Shown: one piece after another, positions 15,640 through 23,993 of the stretch
How the letters are laid out: each line of letters opens with the position of its first letter
How positions within the stretch are numbered: the first letter of the stretch is position 1
From: Planotetraspora sp. A-T 1434
Lineage (GTDB): Bacteria > Actinomycetota > Actinomycetes > Streptosporangiales > Streptosporangiaceae
DNA length: 41,468 nucleotides
Assembly: GCF_025420585.1 (NCBI RefSeq)
Contig: NZ_JAOEGB010000042.1
Span: 1-41,468 of the forward strand
Reading direction: 5' to 3'
Notes under the pieces: model-generated
Told to the model about the DNA's origin: nothing
The model's database searches: none
The model's input: only the letters and a program-made list of their open reading frames with translations
Made by a program: the position numbers and the translations under genes

Positions 15640-15860
15640 TGCCGATCGTCGTCGACATCGACGTGATGCTGGCCAGGCGGAAGATGTCCGTGGGCGACCT
15701 CGCGGACCGCGTAGGGATCACGCCCGCCAACCTGGCGGTACTCAAGAACGGCCGCGCCAAGGCGGTGCGCTTCGCGACGCTCGCGGCGCTCTGCGAGGTG
15801 CTCAAGTGCCAGCCGGGCGACCTGCTGCGCTGGGAGGCCGAGGACGCCGCGGGCGGATGA
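15639..15860 (+). CDS. Small XRE/Cro-type HTH regulator (YozG-like)
   Basis: This 73-aa protein starts at ATG 15639, sharing one base with the stop of the DUF2975 gene. Almost the whole protein is one HTH domain: MLARRKMSVGDLADRVGITP then ANLAVLKNGRAKAVRFATLA, ending in a LCEVLKCQPGDLLRW motif. This is the standard signature of the small XRE regulators paired with DUF2975 proteins. It most likely binds the palindromes at 15099 and 15121 and represses its own operon. Confidence 0.9.
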   Translation: MPIVVDIDVMLARRKMSVGDLADRVGITPANLAVLKNGRAKAVRFATLAALCEVLKCQPGDLLRWEAEDAAGG

Positions 15861-15870
15861 CGTGCCCCAG

Positions 15871-15895
15871 GGTGGGCGTGAAAACGCCTGGCACC
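15871..15895 (+). terminator. Possible hairpin after the XRE gene
   Basis: GGCGT (15875-15879) and ACGCC (15884-15888) form a 5-bp stem closed by a GAAA tetraloop. Further pairing GGTG/CACC is possible across a three-base bulge. There is no U-tract, but actinomycete terminators often lack one. Confidence 0.3.
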
Positions 15896-16071
15896 ACCGG
15901 CCCGTAACGGTACGTGGACCGCATGGACGTGGATCGCCGATCACCCGCTCGCTGTCCTACTACCGATGCTGGTCACCGGCCCCGCGGCCCGGCTGAAGTG
16001 TGCCCGGCGGGGTCAGTCGCACCCGTGCGACTCATGGAACACCGCTTCCCTTGACGCTTATTGCTCTTATA

Positions 16072-16088
16072 CGAGAGCATTGCTCTCG
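16072..16088. promoter_or_regulatory. 17-bp perfect palindrome (CGAGAGCA-T-TGCTCTCG)
   Basis: Two 8-bp arms surround a single T, 36 bases before the ATG of the membrane protein at 16125. A further TTGCTCT half-site lies just upstream (16061-16067). TTGACG at 16051-16056 could be a -35 box, although no good -10 follows at 17 bases. This is a likely TetR- or MarR-family operator. No such regulator is encoded next to it. Confidence 0.5.
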
Positions 16089-16124
16089 AAACATAGCGGC
16101 GTTTCCAAAACGGATCGGAGCCCC

Positions 16125-16757
16125 ATGTCGACGCTCAGTTCGTCCCGCGCACGCCTCGGAGCCGGTTCCCTCGTGGCGGCCGGAGTCCTTTTCCTCCTCT
16201 ATCCGCTGGTCCGGCCATGGGCCGACGAGACGACGATGGACGGCCTGCGGGGCATGGCGTCCTCATCCTGGGTGGCGTCGCACCTGTTCGCGATGATCGG
16301 ATTCATCCTGGCCGCACTCGGCCTGCTTGCCCTGCACCTGGTCCTGGACCGGCGGCTCACGCTGCCCGCCGTTGTGGTGACCTGGCTGGGCGCCGGGTTG
16401 ACCCTCCCGTACTACGGCGCCGAGGACTTCGGGCTCAACGTGATCGCGGCGCGCGCGGTCCGGAACCAGGACGCCTCGCTGCTCGCGCTGGTCGACGAGT
16501 TCCGGTACGGCTCCGTGGCGATCAGCACGTTCGCCGCCGGACTGCTGCTGCTCGGGGTGGGCGCCGTCCTCGCCGCCGTGGCCGTCTGGCGTTCCGGTGT
16601 GCTCCAGCGGTGGAGCGCGGTTCCGCTGGCCGCCGGATTCGCGCTGTTCATCCCGCAGTTCTTCGGTACGGCCGAGCTCCGGATCGCGCATGGCGCGCTA
16701 ATGGCGGTCGGCGGCGTCTGGCTCGGCGTGGAGCTGTGGCGCACCGGACGGCGCTGA
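16125..16757 (+). CDS. DUF4386-like membrane protein
   Basis: This 210-aa protein starts at ATG 16125 after CGGAG. The start is chosen because the upstream frame crosses the palindromic operator. It has six hydrophobic segments: LGAGSLVAAGVLFLLYPLV, then about 50-70, 80-105, 130-155, 165-180 and 185-200. There are short charged loops and no catalytic motif. The arrangement resembles actinobacterial DUF4386-type proteins, though this label is tentative. The palindrome in its leader suggests that it is inducible. Confidence 0.6.
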   Translation: MSTLSSSRARLGAGSLVAAGVLFLLYPLVRPWADETTMDGLRGMASSSWVASHLFAMIGFILAALGLLALHLVLDRRLTLPAVVVTWLGAGLTLPYYGAEDFGLNVIAARAVRNQDASLLALVDEFRYGSVAISTFAAGLLLLGVGAVLAAVAVWRSGVLQRWSAVPLAAGFALFIPQFFGTAELRIAHGALMAVGGVWLGVELWRTGRR

Positions 16758-17012
16758 TTCAGAACCTGCTGACCAGAATTCGGGGCACGCGGCCGCGTTC
16801 GCAGCGCTGCCGAAGGCCAGTCGGGAGCCGGTTTCAGGTAGACCAACGAGCACATCGCCGGTGCCCCCAAGACCAGGCCGAGCAGCCGCCGCTGGGTGGC
16901 CGGGCTCGGTGGACCACGAACGCGTCCAGCAGAGCGGGGCCCCCTAAATGGTTTGCCCGCAGATGGCGCGCGCTGAGATGCTCGGCCGAGCAGGAACGGA
17001 GGAAACCGCAAA

Positions 17013-18542
17013 GTGGCCGTCACCGCATCCAGCAAGCCGTCCGAGTCCGAACCGGAAGTCCGCACGGCGGCCGGCGTCCTGCGCGGCAGCCGGGAGGCGG
17101 GTCTGGCGGTCTTCCGCGGCATCCCGTTCGCCGAGCCGCCGGTCGGCGCCCTCCGTTTCGCCGCGCCGCAACCGGTGCGCAGCTGGGACGGTGTGCGCCC
17201 GGCGGTCGCGTACGGCCCGCCGCCCCCGCAGTCCGGCGTGCTCGGGGTGTCCCAGGACACCGCCGGCGACGACTGGTTGACGCTCAACGTCTGGACACCG
17301 GAACCGGATCCGGCGGCAGGGCTCCCGGTGATGGTGTGGATCCCCGGTGGCGGTTACGCCATGGGCAACTCCAGCCTCCCGGAATACGACGCAGGGCACC
17401 TGGCCGGGAGCGGAGCCGTAGTCGTGACCCTCAACTACCGTCTCGGTATTGAGGGTTTCGCGCAGATCGGCGGAGCCCCGGCCAACCGGGGACTGCTCGA
17501 CCAGGTCGCGGCCTTGCAGTGGGTGCGGGACAGCATCCGGATGTTCGGCGGCGACCCGGACCGGGTCACGGTCCTCGGGCAGTCGGCCGGCGGCGGATCG
17601 GTCGCCGCGCTGCTCGCCATGCCGCGCGCCGCCGGGCTCTTCCGCCGGGCGGTCGCGCAGAGCGTGCCGGGGACGTTCTTCTCCCCCGAGCTGGCCGCCG
17701 ACATCGCCGCCGCCTGCGCCGCCGAGCTGGGGGTACGGCCCACGGTGTCCGGCCTGTCGGCGGTGGCCCCGGCCCGGCTGCCCGCCGCGGGCGACGCGAT
17801 CTTCGCCAAGACGGTCCAGTGGCGGGAGCGCTGGGGGCAGATCACACACCGGCCGATCCCGTTCGCACCGGTTGTCGACGGTGACGTCCTGCCGGCGACC
17901 CCTTGGCAGGCGCTGGCTGACGGCGCCGCCCGGGACGTCGGACTTCTCGTCGGGCACACTCGTGACGAGCACCGGTTGTTCAGCCTGATCGACGGTGTGC
18001 TCGGCCAGGTCACGCACGAGCAGACCGAGACCGCTCTGCACCTGCTCGCCCCCGACCCGGACGGTGCACGCCGGTACCGGGAGGCATTCCCGGCCGCGGC
18101 CGATGAGGAGCTATACGAACTGGTCAACGCGGACTGGTTGTTCCGCATGCCGAGCCTCCACCTCGCCGACGCGCAGATCGCCGGCGGCGGCCAGGCCCAC
18201 CTCTACGAACTGACCTGGTCCGCCCCGGGATTGGGCGGTGGCCTCGGCGCCTGCCACGGCCTGGACGTGCCGCTCGTCTTCGGCAACCTGAGCAGCGGAC
18301 AGCCCGCCATGCTGATCGGCGACCCGCCCTCCCCTGTGGCGGAGGAGCTGTCCGCGCAGATCCGCAGGGCGTGGACGGCGTTCGCCGCTCACGGCGACCC
18401 GGGCTGGCCTCCGTACGACGCCGACCACCGCCTCGCACAGCTCTTCGACACGCCGTCGATGGTCACCACCTACCCGGAAGAGACCTCGCGGCTGCTGTGG
18501 CAGGACCACACCTTCCCGGCGCTCCCGCTGCTCGCGCGGTAA
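17013..18542 (+). CDS. Type-B carboxylesterase/lipase
   Basis: This 509-aa protein starts at GTG 17013 behind GGAGG. It is a complete carboxylesterase: the FRGIPFAEPPVGALRF N-terminal motif, oxyanion hole PGGGY (111-115), and nucleophile elbow GQSAGGG with Ser191. The acidic residue is probably in HTRDEHRLF, and the catalytic His in GACHGLDVPLVFGN. No signal peptide is visible, so it acts in the cytoplasm on carboxylic esters of unknown identity. The length is normal for the family (about 500 aa). Confidence 0.9.
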   Translation: MAVTASSKPSESEPEVRTAAGVLRGSREAGLAVFRGIPFAEPPVGALRFAAPQPVRSWDGVRPAVAYGPPPPQSGVLGVSQDTAGDDWLTLNVWTPEPDPAAGLPVMVWIPGGGYAMGNSSLPEYDAGHLAGSGAVVVTLNYRLGIEGFAQIGGAPANRGLLDQVAALQWVRDSIRMFGGDPDRVTVLGQSAGGGSVAALLAMPRAAGLFRRAVAQSVPGTFFSPELAADIAAACAAELGVRPTVSGLSAVAPARLPAAGDAIFAKTVQWRERWGQITHRPIPFAPVVDGDVLPATPWQALADGAARDVGLLVGHTRDEHRLFSLIDGVLGQVTHEQTETALHLLAPDPDGARRYREAFPAAADEELYELVNADWLFRMPSLHLADAQIAGGGQAHLYELTWSAPGLGGGLGACHGLDVPLVFGNLSSGQPAMLIGDPPSPVAEELSAQIRRAWTAFAAHGDPGWPPYDADHRLAQLFDTPSMVTTYPEETSRLLWQDHTFPALPLLAR

Positions 18543-18559
18543 ATGTAGCGTCCGGGTGC

Positions 18560-18949
18560 GTGAACGACAGAGTGTATGTAGGCAACGCAGGCAAGGATGC
18601 GGCGCTGGACAGGGGATGGCTCCTCGGGCATTTCAAGAACGCTGATGATCTCCGCCACAGCGAGGCTGTAGAGATCAAATGGGGCGTCCACCCGCGTGGT
18701 GACGAGCGGACGCAGTGGGTAAGGGGCGAGGAACGAACGGCTCTCCTGGTGCTCATCAGCGGTCGCTTCCGCGTTGAACTCCCCGGCCGCAGTGTTCTCC
18801 TGGAACAGCAGGGTGACTACGTCGTGTGGGGGCGCGGAGTCGACCACTCCTGGCTCGCAGAGGAAGAGTCGGTGGTCTTAACGGTTCGGTGGCCGTCCGT
18901 GCCCGGATACGCAGTGGCACAGGAGGATCGGGCACGGCTGCATGGTTAA
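18560..18949 (+). CDS. Small cupin-like protein
   Basis: This 129-aa protein is read from GTG 18560 (VNDRVYVGNAGKD…), 18 bases after the esterase stop. The central part alternates short beta-strand-like hydrophobics with glycines: TALLVLISGRFRVELPGRSV, then LLEQQGDYVVWGRGVDHSW. This is the layout of a single-domain cupin with a PG turn, with a His replaced or shifted at the metal site. Similar actinobacterial proteins are sometimes labelled signal peptidase I in databases, without any signal-peptidase motif. No enzymatic role can be stated. Confidence 0.65.
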   Translation: MNDRVYVGNAGKDAALDRGWLLGHFKNADDLRHSEAVEIKWGVHPRGDERTQWVRGEERTALLVLISGRFRVELPGRSVLLEQQGDYVVWGRGVDHSWLAEEESVVLTVRWPSVPGYAVAQEDRARLHG

Positions 18950-18959
18950 CCGCGAAGTT

Positions 18960-19205
18960 CGCCAGCACCACCCACGTCGTCGCGCCCGACGAGGTCTACG
19001 CGCCGGCCATGGGCGAGTTTTCACCGGGTTCTCCGCGCTCCCGCCGTCCGCGTTCGGGATTCGGCCGTCGCGATCGTCGCGGTCGTCGCGATCGCCGCGA
19101 TCGCCGGCATGACTGAGCCGCCGCCGCGCCTGGCCGTCGGGGCCGATGCGATCGACGGCATCCGGGCCGCGCTTGAGTCCCGGCCTGCCGAGCTGGAGAA
19201 AGTCA
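18960..19205 (+). pseudogene. C-terminal remnant of a short-chain dehydrogenase (SDR)
   Basis: Read with one frameshift, the sequence gives DEVYAPAMGEF, then FSALPPSAFG, then DSAVAIVAVVAIAAIAG and MTEPPPRLAVGADAIDGIRA followed by ALESRPAELEK. This order matches the ends of classical actinobacterial SDR enzymes (…YAPxxGExR…DPAKAAxAIxxIA…EPPxRLALGxDAVDxIRxxLExRxAELExW). The Rossmann half and active site are gone. The last codons run into the end of the convergent ECF42 gene. A short run of (GATCGTCGCGGTCGTC)-like repeats lies within it at about 19069-19106. Confidence 0.65.
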
Positions 19206-20417
19206 GCCCAGCGCGGCCGCCTTGCGCAGCAGCACTGAGCGTTCGCGCTGGTTGGCGCACAGCCGGGCCGCCAGCTCCAGCTCGGCGCGCGCTTCCGGTC
19301 GCCGGCCGAGACGGGCCAGCAGCTCCCCGCGTACGGTCGGCACCAGATGCGAACCGGGGAGCCGGTCCAAGGCGATCAGCTCGTCCACGATGGCCAGGGC
19401 TTGCGCCGGCCCCGAGGCCATGGCCACGGCGACGGCCCGGTTGAGCTCGACCACCGGCGAGGGCGCGACCCGGCCGAGCACCTCGTAGAGCACCACGATC
19501 CGGTCCCAGTCGGTCGCCTCGACCGAGGGCGCCGACGCGTGGGTGGCGGCGATCGCGGCCTGCAGGCCGTAGGGGCCGAGGCCGCGAGTCGACGCCTTGG
19601 CCAGCGCGGCCAGCCCACGGCGGGTCGCCGAGAAGTCCCACCGCCGCCGGTCCTGGTCCTCGAGCAGGATCGGCGAACCGTCCGGGCCGGTCCGGGCCGG
19701 GAAGCGCGCGGCCGTCAGCTCGCACAGCGCGAGCAGGCCGTGCACCTCCGGCTCGTCCGGCTGCAGCGCGGCCAGCGTGCGGGTCAGCCGGATCGCCTCG
19801 TATGCGACGTCGGGGCGCAGTAGCCGGTCGCCCGACGTGGCCGTCGATCCCTCGGTGAAGATCACGTAGAGGACGCTGAGCACGCCGCCCAGCCGTTCCC
19901 GGCGCTCACCGGCCGGCGGCAGCTCGAACGGCACCCCGGCCGCCGCGATCGTCTTCTTGGCCCGCGTGATGCGGGCCTGCACGGTCGGCACGGGTACGAG
20001 AAACGCGCGGGCGATCTCCTCGCTGGACAGGCCGCCGACCACGCGCAGGGTCAGCGCCACCCGGGCCTCAGGGGAGAGCACCGGGTGGCAGCTGACGAAC
20101 ATCAGCGCCAGGACGTCGTCGTCGATCCTGTCGGGGTCGATTTCCTCGTCGACCGCCGGGTCAGTCGCCAGCAGGGCGTATCGGTCCTGCAGGGCGGTCC
20201 GGCGGCGGATCGCGTCGATCGCCCGCCGCCGGGCCGTGGCCATCAGCCAGCCGGCCGGATTGGCCGGAGAGGCGAGCGGCCACGACACCAGCGCCTCGGC
20301 CACGGCCTCCTGGGCCGCGTCCTCGGCCAGCCCGAAATCGCCGGTGAACCGGGTCAGCGCGGCGACGATCCGCGCCGACTCGATCCGCCAGACGGCCTCG
20401 ACGTCGGCCGTACCCAT
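19203..20417 (-). CDS. ECF42-type RNA polymerase sigma factor with C-terminal TPR-like extension
   Basis: This 404-aa protein starts at ATG 20417, overlapping the stop of the YCII/DGPF gene by one base (TGATG). Region sigma2 contains FTGDFGLAEDAAQEAVAEAL and WLMATARRRAIDAIRRR. Sigma4 contains LTLRVVGGLSSEEIARAFLV with PVPTVQARITRAKKTI. The ~210-residue C-terminal half (DUF6596-like, helical, TPR-like) defines the ECF42 group, which is regulated without an anti-sigma factor and is genomically tied to DGPF proteins. The partner directly upstream confirms this. It redirects transcription to a small, unknown regulon. Confidence 0.9.
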   Translation of the reverse strand: MGTADVEAVWRIESARIVAALTRFTGDFGLAEDAAQEAVAEALVSWPLASPANPAGWLMATARRRAIDAIRRRTALQDRYALLATDPAVDEEIDPDRIDDDVLALMFVSCHPVLSPEARVALTLRVVGGLSSEEIARAFLVPVPTVQARITRAKKTIAAAGVPFELPPAGERRERLGGVLSVLYVIFTEGSTATSGDRLLRPDVAYEAIRLTRTLAALQPDEPEVHGLLALCELTAARFPARTGPDGSPILLEDQDRRRWDFSATRRGLAALAKASTRGLGPYGLQAAIAATHASAPSVEATDWDRIVVLYEVLGRVAPSPVVELNRAVAVAMASGPAQALAIVDELIALDRLPGSHLVPTVRGELLARLGRRPEARAELELAARLCANQRERSVLLRKAAALG

Positions 20418-20797
20418 CAGCGCTGGACGGTGCTGTCCTGCGGGACCTCGTCCTCCCCGGGCACCCGCCGGATCTCTATCTTGGACCCGGGGGCCGCCGG
20501 GACCCGCTTGGCCCACTCGACCGCCTCCTGCTTCGAGGCGACATCGAGCAGGAAGAAGCCCCCGAACAGTTCCTTGGTCTCTCCGTACGGCCCGTCCGTG
20601 ACCACCGGGGCCTCGCCGCTGAAGTCGACCACGGCGCCCTGGCCCGGATCGTCCAGCCCTTCGGCCCCGAGGAGAACGCCGGCCTTCATCATCTCCTCGA
20701 TGAAGAGGCGGGTCCTGGCAATCCCCTCCTCGATCGAGGCCATCATGGCGGCGTTCGACTCATCGGTGCCCCGCATGATCAGCAGGTACTTCGGCAT
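20417..20797 (-). CDS. YCII/DGPF-family protein
   Basis: This 126-aa protein starts at ATG 20797 with GAGGAG seven bases upstream. MPKYLLIMRGTDESNA starts the alpha/beta ferredoxin-like fold, and the eponymous motif DGPYGETKE follows near residue 69. FGGFFLLDVASKQEAVEWA completes the fold. DGPF proteins are small dimeric proteins usually co-transcribed with ECF42 sigma factors. They are believed to take part in its signalling, but the chemistry is not established. This gene and the sigma factor form a two-gene operon. Confidence 0.9.
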   Translation of the reverse strand: MPKYLLIMRGTDESNAAMMASIEEGIARTRLFIEEMMKAGVLLGAEGLDDPGQGAVVDFSGEAPVVTDGPYGETKELFGGFFLLDVASKQEAVEWAKRVPAAPGSKIEIRRVPGEDEVPQDSTVQR

Positions 20798-21306
20798 CGC
20801 GTTCTCCTCATCCGGCGGGGCCGCCTCTCGGCCCTCGCACCCACACGTCGAACGAGCGGCCCGCGGATCGACACGGCCTCGGAGAAATCTCTCGCCGCGC
20901 CGCAGCCGAATCCGTCCGAGCCGCGTTTCGCCCGTCAGACCTGGCCCTGAGCGATGGCTGACGCGGACGCCCTGCTGATCAGAAAGCTTATCGTCGCAGC
21001 TTTGGAAGGCGGCGACGCTCACACGGATCTGGGAAACCATTCGGTATGCGCTTAGTGACTTCTTTCGCTACCTGGCTGAAGAGAGGACGATGGGAATCTT
21101 CAGCGGCGTTTCGCCCGCGGCGCACTCTCTTGCCGCGATCAGCGCTCGTGCCGAAAGCGGAGGGCGGGGGGCCTGCGTGCCGGTTGAGGCAGTTGGAGTC
21201 GCCGTACGGCACACGCAGCGACTCGGCCTGACCGCCGCTCCTACTCGCCCGAGGCTCACGACAAGACCCTTGCCGGGGGTAAACCACTGATGCAGGCTAT
21301 GGTCTT
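20798..21306. other. 509-bp divergent intergenic region
   Basis: This lies between the minus-strand DGPF gene and the plus-strand glycosyltransferase. Short frames exist on both strands, for example a 66-codon plus frame from 21090 with an AGAGAGGA-like site before it, but none has a recognisable family or convincing codon pattern. Promoters for both flanking operons must be here. I do not see strong consensus boxes or palindromes. Confidence 0.4.
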
Positions 21307-23178
21307 GTGCGTCTCGCCTACGCTCTTCGCACCATCCGGCCCGAGCCAACTGATAGCGCTTCTTCCTACGTCCGCGCGATGGCCACTCTGATGGCCGGTG
21401 CCGGCCATGAGGTCATCGTCATCACCGAGACCCCCGCCACCCGGCTGGCGTCGCTCACCGGCGCCGGTGTCCGGGTCCTTCCTCCAGTGCCGAGCAAGCC
21501 GGATTGGTGGTACCTGAGCCCGGGACACGAGTACGCGGACCGCGTCAGCCAGACTCTCGCGAGCCTGGATGAGTCGGTCGACGTGATCGAGGCTCCAGTG
21601 GTTGGCGGCGAGGCCTTCACGGCGGTGCGGATGAGGCGGCTTCTCGGCCACCAGGGGCCGCCGGTCGTCGCAAGGGTGACGGCGACGTCGGCCACCGCGC
21701 CGCCAGTGAGCTTCCATGACGACGTCCGGAAGTTCGCCGAGGGTTACGTTCTGCGCCACTGCGATGCGATCTCGCTCCCTGCCGGGGAGGGGGATCGGGG
21801 CCGCGTATGGGGTGTGTGGCCGACGCCTCTCATCACCGAGACGCCAGCCAGGGCCGAAATCACCGATCCTGTCCGCAGGGTCGTCTTTCTCGGTGAGCTG
21901 AGCAGGACGAGCGGGGTCGAGGCCTTTCTTGACGCCACCGGCCGCCTTGCCTCGTTCACCGTGGAAGTGGCCGGTCATGACACTCCGACCGATCCCTTCG
22001 GAAGGTCCTACGCCGCCTCGCTGCGCTCGCCTGTGACGATTCTGAAGGACACCGGTGATCTCGACGAAGTGCTGGCGAGGCCCGCCATCCTGCTCGTCCC
22101 CGATCTGTCGCTGGCCCCTCCTGAGATCCTCGACGCGGCAGCGGCGCGTGGGGCGGTGATCATTGGTGGTGGCACGTCGACGCACCCGCATGTGCTCGCC
22201 GTTTCGTACACCTCACCTGAGGCCCTTGCGAATGCCGTACAGGCGTGGTCGGATCGGCCAGAGGAACTGGAGGCGCGGTCTCGCGCGGTCCGGCGGGACA
22301 CCCTGAACCGGTGCCACCCGACGGCGGTGGCGCAGGCTGCGGAGCGCCTGTACCGGGCCTTGTGCAAGCCGCCCTCCCGCGCTCGCCGCGCGCCGAAGCG
22401 GCACAGTGTCTCATTCGTCATCCCGCTCTATAACCAGGGCGCGTTTGTACAGGAGGCGGTGGCAGCCGCACGCGCCGGCCGGCGCGATGACGCCGAGGTC
22501 GAGATCGTGGTGGTGGACGACGGCTCGACGGACGATCGCACCAGGCGGGTCTTCGACGAGCTGAGCGGAGTCGTGAAAGTCCGCCAGGAGAACAAGGGCC
22601 TGGCGGGAGCGCGCAACGCCGGGGTCCTCGCGTCGACCGGTGAGTTCGTGGCGCCTCTCGACGCCGATGATCTGGTCAGCGACTCCTTCCTGGGCAAGGC
22701 TCTGCACGCGCTGCTCCACGACGCCGCCTTGTCGTACGTCTCCTGCTACTCCAGGAACTTCGGTCTGTTCGAGGGCGTCTTCGCTCCACTGGGAAACGTG
22801 GCGAGTCTCATGCCGTTCCTTCATACCGACGCCAGGTGCACAAGTCTCTATCGCCGATCGGTTTTCGACCAAGTGGGCGGCTACGACGAGGAGATGCCCG
22901 CGTACGAGGACTGGGACCTGCAGATCCGGATGCACAAAGCCGGGCTGCTCGGCGACATCATCCCCGAAGCGCTCTTTCTCTACCGGCGCCACTCCGGCTC
23001 TATGGTGTTTCGCTACAGCAACGCGGCGCGCGTCGAGTTGCTCCAGTATCTGATGCGTAAGCACGGCGACCTGCTGGAGCCGCAGGGCGTTGACCTGGCT
23101 CTCAAGCTCGCCCATCTGTGGCTCACCAAGTTCGAAGCCAGCGAGTCGATGCGATTCCTGGAAAACCACGACTCCTAG
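21307..23178 (+). CDS. Two-domain glycosyltransferase (GT4-like + GT2)
   Basis: This 623-aa protein starts at GTG 21307. Residues 1-355 have the shape of a GT-B enzyme: MRLAYALRTIRPEPTDSASS with an AMATLMAGAGHEVIVIT start, VRRVVFLGELSRTSGVEAFL in the hinge region, and the donor-domain PDLSLAPPEILDAAA stretch that replaces the usual E…E motif. Residues 365-600 are a GT2 domain: VSFVIPLYNQGAFVQEAV, VVDDGSTDD (near 400) and LDADD (451-455) as the metal site, followed by GGYDEEMPAYEDWDLQIRM. Two linked transferases could add two sugars in succession. No membrane helices are present. The start is not well supported by a Shine-Dalgarno. Confidence 0.8.
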   Translation: MRLAYALRTIRPEPTDSASSYVRAMATLMAGAGHEVIVITETPATRLASLTGAGVRVLPPVPSKPDWWYLSPGHEYADRVSQTLASLDESVDVIEAPVVGGEAFTAVRMRRLLGHQGPPVVARVTATSATAPPVSFHDDVRKFAEGYVLRHCDAISLPAGEGDRGRVWGVWPTPLITETPARAEITDPVRRVVFLGELSRTSGVEAFLDATGRLASFTVEVAGHDTPTDPFGRSYAASLRSPVTILKDTGDLDEVLARPAILLVPDLSLAPPEILDAAAARGAVIIGGGTSTHPHVLAVSYTSPEALANAVQAWSDRPEELEARSRAVRRDTLNRCHPTAVAQAAERLYRALCKPPSRARRAPKRHSVSFVIPLYNQGAFVQEAVAAARAGRRDDAEVEIVVVDDGSTDDRTRRVFDELSGVVKVRQENKGLAGARNAGVLASTGEFVAPLDADDLVSDSFLGKALHALLHDAALSYVSCYSRNFGLFEGVFAPLGNVASLMPFLHTDARCTSLYRRSVFDQVGGYDEEMPAYEDWDLQIRMHKAGLLGDIIPEALFLYRRHSGSMVFRYSNAARVELLQYLMRKHGDLLEPQGVDLALKLAHLWLTKFEASESMRFLENHDS

Positions 23179-23187
23179 GGAGGCTGC

Positions 23188-23964
23188 GTGTTCGTTGCCG
23201 GGCCGTACGTCGCCAGTTATCGCGCCAACTCCGCCGACGACGGCACCCCTCTCGGGATCCGGTGCGTGAAGTACGCGAACCTCCTCAACCAACCGGGTGA
23301 TCCTGGGGTGGCGTTCGTCTGGTACGGCGAGGACCATGGCACCTCCCGGCACTTCGGGGAGGCCTTCGTCACCGGGATCCCCGGAGCCGGCCTGGTTGGT
23401 CACTCAGCCGAACTCGACGACGGCGCCCACACGCCAGAACGTCTGACGTTCACCGTGTCTACCCATGATCGGGATATGCCGCGACATGTGAGGGTAGAGG
23501 GCGATCGGCGTGAGGAATGGAATCTCATCGACGGCAGCGTGATCCTCGATTACCGCAGCCCTTTCCCTCCGCTGACCCGCGTGGGCGGCGGCTTCTCCGA
23601 ATATCTGGTACGCAACCGTGACGGCACTCCAGGTGCCGGCATTCGTTGCATGCTGAGCAGCGGCAGTTGGCTCGGGGCCGGGCAATGGCGGGGTATCGAC
23701 TACCTACACCTCGGCACCTTCATCGGAAACCTCAGCGCGGAGGGGCGACCCGTGAAGTTCGGAGCATCCGACATCTGCCACTTCAGGGGGTTCTGCGGTG
23801 TCGTTCCATGGGGCGCCATGATCATGCGCGCCGCGCCCAGGGTCGCGACCGACGCCTATGAAGTGATCGGCTTGTGGACTGAGGAGTGGCGTCCTCGCCA
23901 CCGGCCGGACAGCTGGCAGCCCGACCCGGCGATCGCGCATCTCACCGTGCGAGGTCCGCGTTGA
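23188..23964 (+). CDS. Protein of unknown family downstream of the dual glycosyltransferase
   Basis: This 258-aa protein starts at GTG 23188, five bases after GGGAGG and nine bases after the glycosyltransferase stop, so the two form an operon. I do not recognise the family. The sequence is rich in Gly, Trp and aromatic residues. It has the look of an all-beta soluble protein with two related halves: GVAFVWYGEDHGTSRHFGEAF in the first and GIRCMLSSGSWLGAGQWRGID in the second. There is no signal peptide or membrane helix. From its position it might bind or modify the glycan or acceptor made by the neighbour. That is speculation. Confidence 0.6.
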   Translation: MFVAGPYVASYRANSADDGTPLGIRCVKYANLLNQPGDPGVAFVWYGEDHGTSRHFGEAFVTGIPGAGLVGHSAELDDGAHTPERLTFTVSTHDRDMPRHVRVEGDRREEWNLIDGSVILDYRSPFPPLTRVGGGFSEYLVRNRDGTPGAGIRCMLSSGSWLGAGQWRGIDYLHLGTFIGNLSAEGRPVKFGASDICHFRGFCGVVPWGAMIMRAAPRVATDAYEVIGLWTEEWRPRHRPDSWQPDPAIAHLTVRGPR

Positions 23965-23993
23965 CGGCCAGCGCCACGCGGAGGCGGTGGGGC

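Noticed and set aside
16758-17012. Minus-strand frame containing MCSLVYLKPAPDWPSAALRT
   Set aside because: It could be a degraded gene end, but no family could be matched and no start signal is present.
19069-19106. Short GATCGTCGCGGTCGTC-type repeats as possible CRISPR or iteron
   Set aside because: The units are imperfect, directly adjacent and lie within the coding remnant of an Ala/Val/Ile-rich SDR helix. They are low-complexity codon repeats, without spacers.
21090-21290. 66-codon frame with an AGAGAGGA-like site before ATG
   Set aside because: No family, no codon-position bias that convinces, and it would sit in the promoter region of the glycosyltransferase. Kept as intergenic.
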